7,330 bases of DNA from CAZFAP01 sp964516325 (GTDB taxonomy: Bacteria; Auribacterota; JABMQX01), in assembly GCA_964516325.1 (NCBI GenBank), contig CAZFAP010000208.1, positions 1 to 7,330 on the forward strand. The letters are read 5' to 3'. Below, piece after piece: positions 1-4,226 of the stretch (positions within the stretch are counted from its first letter, which is position 1; each line of letters opens with the position of its first letter). The notes under the pieces were generated by a model. That model had not been told where the DNA came from and searched no databases. It saw nothing but the letters and a program-made list of their open reading frames with translations. Both the position numbers and the translations under genes were made by a program.

Positions 1-637
1 GAGTATGAATGAGAGGGCGACGGCTTCCACCGTCTATTTTTTTCCGGAGAAGGCAGACGTGGACATCCACGACGTTGCTGGTGGACTCGTCCGCGAAATC
101 GTAGAGATGGTCCCAGATCATCGTTCTGGAGACAACCTCGCCAACATGAAAAGCCAGGAACTCAAGCAACGCATATTCACGCGCTGATAACTGGATAAAC
201 CTTCCGCCTCTGCGAACGGTTCTGGAAGCCGTATTGACCTCCAGGTCTGCGACGCGGATGACAGGGTCCTTCTTCTGATAGGCGCGCCGGCATAGCGAAC
301 GCACTCTCGCCAGGAGCTCCTCGAAGGCGAAGGGCTTCGCAAGGTAATCGTCTGCGCCCAGGTTCAGTGCATGCACTTTATCCTCCGTTGCCCCCCTTGC
401 GGTGAGGCAGATGACGTGAGAGGCAATACCGAGCTTTCTGATTTGCCGGAGGAGTTCCAGTCCGTCGAGCTTCGGCAAGGTGAGGTCGAGCACGACGACA
501 TCGTAGGGATTCGACTCGGCACACCACAATCCCTCCTCCCCGTCCGCCGCCACGTCAACGGCGAACCCCTCCTCCTGGAACCCCTGACGGAGGGATTTGG
601 CGAGCATCCTGTTATCTTCTACGATGAGAAGACGCAT
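1..637 (-). CDS. OmpR/PhoB-family DNA-binding response regulator, C-terminus cut by window edge
   Basis: This is a two-component response regulator: a sensor kinase would phosphorylate its receiver domain, and the winged-helix domain would then bind DNA. The 212 codons visible were read by translating the minus strand from the ATG at 637. The receiver spans about residues 1-118, with the acidic pair E7/D8, phospho-acceptor D51 in VVLDLTLPKLDG, T79 and K101 (AKPF). The winged helix begins near residue 125. The segment SNVVDVHVCLLRKKID (187-202) is typical of the CopR/CusR-like branch, although the usual basic residue after the VH[VI] step is Cys195. An AGGAG ribosome site sits 5 nt before the start. 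Family length is about 220-230 residues, so only some 10-15 residues are missing. The partner histidine kinase is probably the next gene beyond position 1. The methyltransferase gene lies 133 bp upstream. Family assignment is secure; the signal sensed is unknown. Confidence 0.95.
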   Translation of the reverse strand, partial: MRLLIVEDNRMLAKSLRQGFQEEGFAVDVAADGEEGLWCAESNPYDVVVLDLTLPKLDGLELLRQIRKLGIASHVICLTARGATEDKVHALNLGADDYLAKPFAFEELLARVRSLCRRAYQKKDPVIRVADLEVNTASRTVRRGGRFIQLSAREYALLEFLAFHVGEVVSRTMIWDHLYDFADESTSNVVDVHVCLLRKKIDGGSRRPLIHT

Positions 638-770
638 CTTCTCTCCTGCTTGATGGACCAGCACCTGCCGGTGGCATTCCGTCTTCCCTGAGAGAGACGG
701 ACTTCTCCCCGAAAAGGGCCCGCCGATGACAGTGCCTTATGGTCCGCGGAAAGCAGCGTCACCCCGCCTC

Positions 771-1523
771 CTACGGTTGCCGAGGACATTCGTAGCGTGG
801 GCTGAGCACTTTGGTCTTCTTTTTCAGAAACACGAGAGAGAGAAAGACGACCAGGCCGATGGCGAAAATGGCACCCCAAACCGGGTCAATTGTGAAGCGC
901 CGATGAATAATATAATCGCCGAAGATTTCCAGAAAGACGAAGGTCGCCACGATGCCAAAAAAACCGGAGTGCTCCCTCCTCAGTACCATTCTCCAATCGA
1001 AGGGGCGGTCGGGGGAGTTCCAGTTCCTGAAAGAGGGGATGATCAAAGGAGTCCCGCGCGCCCACTCAGTGAATTCCTTGCCAAACTTCTCAAGAAGGAA
1101 AGACTCCTCCGCAGAGATGATACGCTCATAGTACAGGGCGAACCCCAGGACCACCACAAGCGAAAGCCAAAAGTTCCTTACGAAGAGGCTCGCTCCCACC
1201 ACGATAACAAAGTTGCCCAGATACAGCGGATGCCTCACGAGAGAATACGCCCCGGTCGTATTCAGCCTTGTCGCTTTCTGGCACTTCGTGTTTCTTCCTG
1301 ATGTTCCCGGGGGCACAAATCCAACGGTCAGGGCGCGAATCGCGAGGCCTGAAAAGGAAACGGCGAACGAGAAAAGGTCCCAAAGCGTGTCGTACAAGTG
1401 CGAACCGAAAGGATAACCGAAACTCCTCATCGCAAGAAGAACAAGCGGCAGGCCGAGGAGTGGCAGATAGCTCCTCCACCTGAACAGAAACGATCCTTGC
1501 TTTGACATCTCTTCCCTGAGCAT
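771..1523 (-). CDS. Integral-membrane methyltransferase, isoprenylcysteine methyltransferase/PEMT superfamily
   Basis: This is a predicted inner-membrane, S-adenosylmethionine-dependent methyltransferase of about 250 residues. The core motif TGAYSLVRHPLYLGN (residues 90-104 from the chosen start) is the family signature, in which the RHP-xY segment helps bind the cofactor. It is followed by the ER...EE..L...FG C-terminal pattern at about 133-150. Hydrophobic segments lie near 19-34, 48-68, 101-129, 186-205 and 215-234. An in-frame GTG at 1592 would add 23 polar residues but has no clear ribosome site. The ATG at 1523 has GGAGA 7 nt upstream and gives the usual N-terminus (MLREEMSKQGSFLFRWRSYL). 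An ATG at 1508 is a weaker alternative. The substrate cannot be read from sequence. Relatives methylate prenylcysteine, phospholipids or, in Leptospira LmtA, the lipid A 1-phosphate. The location between envelope-protein genes and a response regulator favours an envelope lipid, but this is inference. Confidence 0.88.
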   Translation of the reverse strand: MLREEMSKQGSFLFRWRSYLPLLGLPLVLLAMRSFGYPFGSHLYDTLWDLFSFAVSFSGLAIRALTVGFVPPGTSGRNTKCQKATRLNTTGAYSLVRHPLYLGNFVIVVGASLFVRNFWLSLVVVLGFALYYERIISAEESFLLEKFGKEFTEWARGTPLIIPSFRNWNSPDRPFDWRMVLRREHSGFFGIVATFVFLEIFGDYIIHRRFTIDPVWGAIFAIGLVVFLSLVFLKKKTKVLSPRYECPRQP

Positions 1524-1641
1524 TGGTGGTTCTCCGTCAGGGGGCTTCCCGGTTTCACCGGAGCTTTGAGGATTTCCTTTCCGTTCAGACACCCGGTTTC
1601 ATGACGACAGCATTACGATTGCGCTTCTGCATTATGTTGAT

Positions 1642-1670
1642 ACTATAACACACCTCCGGCTTTGTTTCGA
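1642..1670 (-). promoter_or_regulatory. Candidate extended -10 sigma70 promoter for the methyltransferase gene
   Basis: On the minus strand TCGAAA (1665-1670, 4/6 match to the -35 consensus), a 17-nt spacer and TATAGT (1642-1647, 5/6 match) are preceded by TG one base before the -10, an extended -10 arrangement. Transcription would begin near 1635 and leave a leader of about 110 nt before the ATG at 1523. The site suggests that the methyltransferase, and perhaps the response regulator after it, can be transcribed separately from the secreted-protein gene upstream. The match is by eye only. Confidence 0.45.
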
Positions 1671-1780
1671 CCCTCTGGTTGGCAACGCATCTGTCCGCCT
1701 CCTCGGCTCGACCTCGGGCGCATTACGACACTGAGCCCCTGCCCCCTATGCGACCGGGACGTAGGCCACCCTTCTTCGCC

Positions 1781-2521
1781 TCAGTCAGTCGTAATCTCCA
1801 CAAGTTCCACCCGCACGGATTTCCCTTTGAGTTCGGTCACCAGAACAAGACCGACACCCCAGGCGTAGTACTTATGCTCAACAACCCCTCGATCAAGCGG
1901 GGTCCATTCTTTCGTCTTCAGGCAATCCTCGAACTCGCCGTAGGGAACCGAGACCGACGCGTTGAGCCTGAGAACCTTCGCCATGTCCTCCGCCACATCT
2001 TCGTAATACTCCTGGCGGTACGAGTCACCCGGCTGCGGATTCGCTTCCATTACGATGCCAGGTTTGGCGCCGTCCACGTCGGCTTCCCAGGAGCCCTCGG
2101 TGCTGATAACGTTGCCGGACTCGTCGTACTCCTTCGTGTCCTCTCCGAAGTACCAGACGTTCCCGTCCTTATCCTGAGCATACCAGTCGTACGTCTCCTC
2201 CGTCAGGACCCCTTCGACCCAAACCATGTCCAGGACGACTGTGCAAGTGACGTCGAGAATCTCCTTGGTTTCAACGGTTACTTCAACCTCATTCACCTCC
2301 AGGCCATCCTCCGTCTCAGCCTCGTAAATGAATGTGGTACCGGGCACAAGGGGAAAATACGGATTGTCGATGGGCAACGGATTACCTCCGCCGTCCACAA
2401 AATCATTGGGATCGATGATTGGATCGTGCGTCTTGTCTTTCGCAAACGCCGGGGGGGACAGCGCTCCGGCCAACGCAATCCCGAAACAAACAGCGATTAG
2501 CGCCCATGACACTTTCATCAT
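1781..2521 (-). CDS. Secreted conserved protein of unknown function
   Basis: I recognise the sequence style but not a named family; it resembles conserved hypothetical proteins with an NPYFPLVPGTTFIYE opening. The 246-residue product starts with a Sec signal peptide (MMKVSWALIAVCFGIALAG, likely cut after AFA at residue 27), so it should be periplasmic or exported. The mature part is acidic and beta-rich in appearance. Notable stretches are the NPYFPLVPG motif at 53-61, DWYAQDKDGNVWYFGE at 112-127, a GSWEADVDGAKPGI segment and a C-terminal EHKYYAWGVG segment. Two cysteines, C93 and C200, could form a disulfide in the periplasm. The reading frame is open upstream to an ATG at 2626, but the ATG at 2521 is chosen because it starts directly on the signal peptide and has AAGGAG 7 nt upstream within a longer purine-rich tract. 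A terminator-like hairpin lies just before that ribosome site. No catalytic motif is evident; a ligand-binding or envelope-monitoring role is only a guess from its neighbours. Confidence 0.85.
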   Translation of the reverse strand: MMKVSWALIAVCFGIALAGALSPPAFAKDKTHDPIIDPNDFVDGGGNPLPIDNPYFPLVPGTTFIYEAETEDGLEVNEVEVTVETKEILDVTCTVVLDMVWVEGVLTEETYDWYAQDKDGNVWYFGEDTKEYDESGNVISTEGSWEADVDGAKPGIVMEANPQPGDSYRQEYYEDVAEDMAKVLRLNASVSVPYGEFEDCLKTKEWTPLDRGVVEHKYYAWGVGLVLVTELKGKSVRVELVEITTD

Positions 2522-2544
2522 AGTCAGTCTCCTTCCTCCTCGAT

Positions 2545-2600
2545 AAAAAGGGCTGTCGAGAGTCCCGGCCCTCCCGGGAACTTCCTTTCCCGCCAGCCCT
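2545..2600 (-). terminator. Terminator- or attenuator-like hairpin between the PepSY gene and the secreted-protein gene
   Basis: On the minus strand AGGGCTG (2594-2600) pairs with CAGCCCT (2549-2555). The enclosed loop contains a second stem, TCCCGG/CCGGGA (2563-2568 with 2574-2579). The outer stem is followed at once by TTTTT (2545-2549), the layout of an intrinsic terminator with a large branched loop. It ends only a few bases before the ribosome site of the next gene (2529-2540), so it either ends the PepSY transcript or attenuates readthrough. The 38-base loop makes the fold uncertain. Confidence 0.4.
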
Positions 2601-2680
2601 GAACAAGTACGCTTCATTAATGCCAAGCCAATGCGAAAGTCGCTTTTGCCCCTTATCTCGGTCTCTCTCCTTTCCTCACT

Positions 2681-3355
2681 CTATTCACCGTCTTCGTCGT
2701 CATCGTCGTCATCGTCATCACCGCCATCATCGCCATCATCATCGTCATCGTCGTCTTTGCCGGACACGCCCTCGTCGTCATCGTCAACAGCAACTTCCTT
2801 CTCGAGGAGCGTCCCATCTTCGGCGATCTCAAGTTCGATGTCTTTGTCACCAGCCTCGAGTTCGATATCGTAGATGACCTCGCCGTCTTCGACCTCTTTC
2901 TCGATTTCCTCAATCTTCGCGCCCGGGGCCTCTTTCTCTATGAAGCCATTCAAGGTGGCTTTGACCGCGTCAGGCAAGTCGCCAAGGGTAACCGTCACAC
3001 CCTCATCTTCGTCCTCTTCGTCCTCTTCGTCTCGATCCTCGCCCTCCTTCTCTTCTTCCTCCTCGGCTTCTTTCTTGAGCACTGTTCCGTCGGCGGCGAT
3101 CTTCAGTTCGAGTTCCTTGCCCTCAATCTTGACATCAACTTCGTACACGACCTTGCCGTCTTTCTCTTCCTTCTCGATTTCCTCAATCTCTCCGTTCGGC
3201 GCCTCCTTCTCTAAGGCCGCCCGCACCGCCGCAGGCAGATCCGATACGCCGACCTTTGCCTCGTTGCCCTTGGCATTGATCCAGAACGGTCCGAAAGCCC
3301 AAAAGAGCACGCCGACAGATAGGCCCACGACGACAATGGCATACAGTTTCCTCAT
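2681..3355 (-). CDS. Exported protein with two PepSY-like repeats and a poly-aspartate tail
   Basis: This 224-residue protein has an N-terminal hydrophobic segment (residues 4-27), either a signal peptide cut near INA-KG or a membrane anchor. Two homologous PepSY-like domains follow, at about 35-96 and 119-188. Each reads as xxDLPxAVxAxLxxxxxKEAP, then an EIEKE strand, then (V/I)Y(E/D)(V/I)xxxxxxxxxELxIAxDGTxLxKE. A run of Glu/Asp (95-119) joins them, and the last 24 residues (201-224) are almost all Asp with a few Gly and Glu. PepSY-type domains are known in periplasmic proteins, in peptidase propeptides and beside two-component systems, which fits the response regulator in this cluster. The acidic tail could bind divalent or cationic ligands; that is inference. 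The ATG is preceded by AAGGAGG at 8-nt spacing, a very strong ribosome site. The tandem domains and strongly acidic tail are unusual for such a small protein. Confidence 0.9.
   Translation of the reverse strand: MRKLYAIVVVGLSVGVLFWAFGPFWINAKGNEAKVGVSDLPAAVRAALEKEAPNGEIEEIEKEEKDGKVVYEVDVKIEGKELELKIAADGTVLKKEAEEEEEKEGEDRDEEDEEDEDEGVTVTLGDLPDAVKATLNGFIEKEAPGAKIEEIEKEVEDGEVIYDIELEAGDKDIELEIAEDGTLLEKEVAVDDDDEGVSGKDDDDDDDGDDGGDDDDDDDDEDGE
2684..2755 (-). repeat. GAC/GAT triplet tract encoding the poly-Asp tail
   Basis: The final 24 codons of the PepSY protein are a near-pure run of Asp codons interrupted by Gly and Glu. On the plus strand this appears as a TCN-like run of gtc and atc triplets. GAC and GAT codons are mixed, which limits slippage but still makes the tract prone to length change. 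The second acidic run, the linker at roughly 2999-3073, is Glu- and Asp-rich and more mixed. Confidence 0.8.
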
Positions 3356-3457
3356 TTCCCTAACCTCCTTTGATGTGCTTGTGGTAGTTGGTTTCGGCCC
3401 AATTTCACGAACATTCTAACGAGAGCCTCGGGCCAGAGCCTCCCGCCTTTTTGCCGC

Positions 3458-3491
3458 ATTCAACCAAAGCACACATTAAGAGATCATTAAA
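3458..3491 (-). promoter_or_regulatory. Candidate promoter with an 11-bp-period response-regulator box upstream of the PepSY gene
   Basis: On the minus strand TTTAAT (3486-3491), N5, CTTAAT (3475-3480) form a direct repeat with an 11-bp period. This is the spacing used by dimers of OmpR/PhoB-family regulators, and it closely resembles the published PmrA box, (C/T)TTAAT-N5-CTTAAT. Eleven bases further on is TTGAAT (3458-3463, 4/6 match to a -10), the distance seen in activator-dependent Pho-type promoters that lack a good -35. The leader to the ATG at 3355 would be about 95-100 nt. It contains two direct copies of GAGGCTCT (plus coordinates 3422-3429 and 3435-3442). Binding by the regulator encoded at 1-637 is inference. 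Confidence 0.45.
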
Positions 3492-3592
3492 ATCACGGGA
3501 AAAATAACGAAAGCACAAAGACTCCAAGCGGAAGATGCAAGCCGTGGCAGCACATCTGTCGCTGCAATGTCTTACAAGCGCCCAGCTGGGAG

Positions 3593-3828
3593 GGGTGTGG
3601 CTGTATTTCAGGGGTTTCCCGTTCCCCGCACGGCCGGTACGAGCCCACCCTCACACTCGGCGGCGGCCGTCACTACGGGGTAGGGTCGCCAGCCGGCTTC
3701 CAGCCGGCGCCACTCCTGGTAGCCCCCCGGTTCACCGGGGGGTGCCCAGGTCGCCATCTTCCTTCTCGCTTCCTCTGGCACCCGCCCCCACTCCAGCCAC
3801 ATCACACCACCAAAGTACAGCCACACCC
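3593..3828. mobile_element. 236-bp MITE-like non-autonomous element with 13-bp terminal inverted repeats
   Basis: GGGTGTGGCTGTA at 3593-3605 is repeated exactly as its reverse complement at 3816-3828, with weaker similarity continuing a further 8-9 bases inward. The same 8 bases, gctgggag, abut both ends (3585-3592 and 3829-3836), as expected for a target-site duplication. The interior is GC-rich and folded. It holds a perfect 7-bp stem with 3-nt loop (gccggct/agccggc, 3692-3708) and a perfect 8-bp stem with 4-nt loop (3723-3730 with 3735-3742), the latter inside an outer cctgg/ccagg pairing (3715-3719 with 3746-3750). No transposase is encoded. The longest internal frame (3608-3826, minus) has no recognisable protein features. 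The terminus and 8-bp duplication suit an IS family that makes 8-bp duplications, but I cannot name it. One caution: gctgggag also occurs at 3867-3874 and 7013-7020, so it is not rare locally. Confidence 0.75.
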
Positions 3829-3878
3829 GCTGGGAGAAGGAGCCGAAATCTTCAACCGCGCCTGAGGCTGGGAGAGAT

Positions 3879-3895
3879 TCCTGGCGTCGCCAGGA
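3879..3895. repeat. 17-base near-perfect palindrome
   Basis: tcctggcg (3879-3886) and cgccagga (3888-3895) are exact reverse complements around a single central base. As RNA this would fold as a 6-bp stem with a 5-nt loop. No T-run follows on either strand, so it is a poor intrinsic terminator. An operator or a REP-like intergenic repeat is as likely. It lies 43 bases beyond the MITE. Confidence 0.5.
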
Positions 3896-4060
3896 TATCT
3901 GTAAAAGTCGAGCGAACCTCCCGGGAGTAAAACAGGAGCATTTGAGGACAAAATTCTGATAAATTGAAGTGAATTGTGATGAATTCTGACCGTCGCTCAG
4001 CGATTTTCCCGCAAAAGCTTAAGTCATGTCATGCTTGCTTAGAACAAGTTACAAACATCG

Positions 4061-4091
4061 GTAGGTGTGGGCTCGATTCCCGCCGCCTCCA
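4061..4091 (+). other. Orphan tRNA/tmRNA 3'-end fragment (T-arm, acceptor strand, discriminator A)
   Basis: GTGGG (4067-4071), a 7-nt loop ctcgatt (4072-4078) and CCCGC (4079-4083) form a 5-bp T-stem with one G-T pair. The loop keeps the TCGA core of tRNA T-loops. Exactly seven further bases, CGCCTCC (4084-4090), and an A (4091) stand where the acceptor 3' strand and discriminator base belong. No CCA is encoded. No 5' partner GGAGGCG, D-arm or anticodon arm is present upstream at tRNA distance, and the MITE occupies the tmRNA distance. The piece is therefore a remnant or an attachment-site copy rather than a working gene. The preceding tcgg slightly favours tmRNA over tRNA. Confidence 0.45.
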
Positions 4092-4108
4092 TTACTCATT
4101 TTGTAGCC

Positions 4109-4132
4109 GCCCAGGACCTCTTCCGGGCTTTT
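4109..4132 (+). terminator. Weak terminator-like hairpin after the tRNA/tmRNA fragment
   Basis: gccc (4109-4112) pairs with gggc (4125-4128), with partial inner pairing across one mismatch, and TTTT (4129-4132) follows on the plus strand. It stands 17 bases after the tRNA-like 3' end, in the sense direction for that fragment, so it may be the terminator of the original RNA gene. The short stem makes this tentative. Confidence 0.3.
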
Positions 4133-4226
4133 CAGGGAGGATTGACTCTCGACCAGGGTGGTGTGTCGAGCACCCCGCGTTGCCGAGAGGGGCGCACAGC
4201 GCGAAAGGGGAGAAACTACTGCGGGG

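Noticed and set aside
726..1301. 191-codon plus-strand frame
   Set aside because: It is antisense to the methyltransferase, which has its family motif intact; the plus-strand product is low in recognisable structure.
1524..1592. GTG-initiated 23-residue N-terminal extension of the methyltransferase
   Set aside because: The extension is polar, lacks a convincing ribosome site and precedes the usual N-terminus of the family; the ATG at 1523 has GGAGA at good spacing.
1643..1690. 15-codon leader ORF on the minus strand with GGAGG 7 nt upstream of its ATG
   Set aside because: It overlaps the better-supported -35 to -10 region of the methyltransferase promoter, so it would not be on that transcript, and its peptide shows no attenuator-like codon run.
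2522..2626. Upstream extension of the 246-residue secreted protein to the ATG at 2626
   Set aside because: It would place 35 residues before a clear signal peptide and would run through the terminator-like hairpin and the strong ribosome site at 2529-2540.
2631..2873. Serine-rich plus-strand frame
   Set aside because: The Ser runs are the antisense reading of the Asp/Glu codons of the PepSY protein.
3608..3826. 72-codon minus-strand frame inside the MITE
   Set aside because: It runs from one terminal repeat to the other, carries the hairpins, has no clear ribosome site and no known motif; open frames of this size are expected in GC-rich repeats.
3740..4091. A complete tmRNA gene ending at the T-arm fragment
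   Set aside because: The expected 5' end position falls within the MITE and no GGAGGCG or GGGGGCG 5' strand, tag reading frame or pseudoknot-like segments were found.
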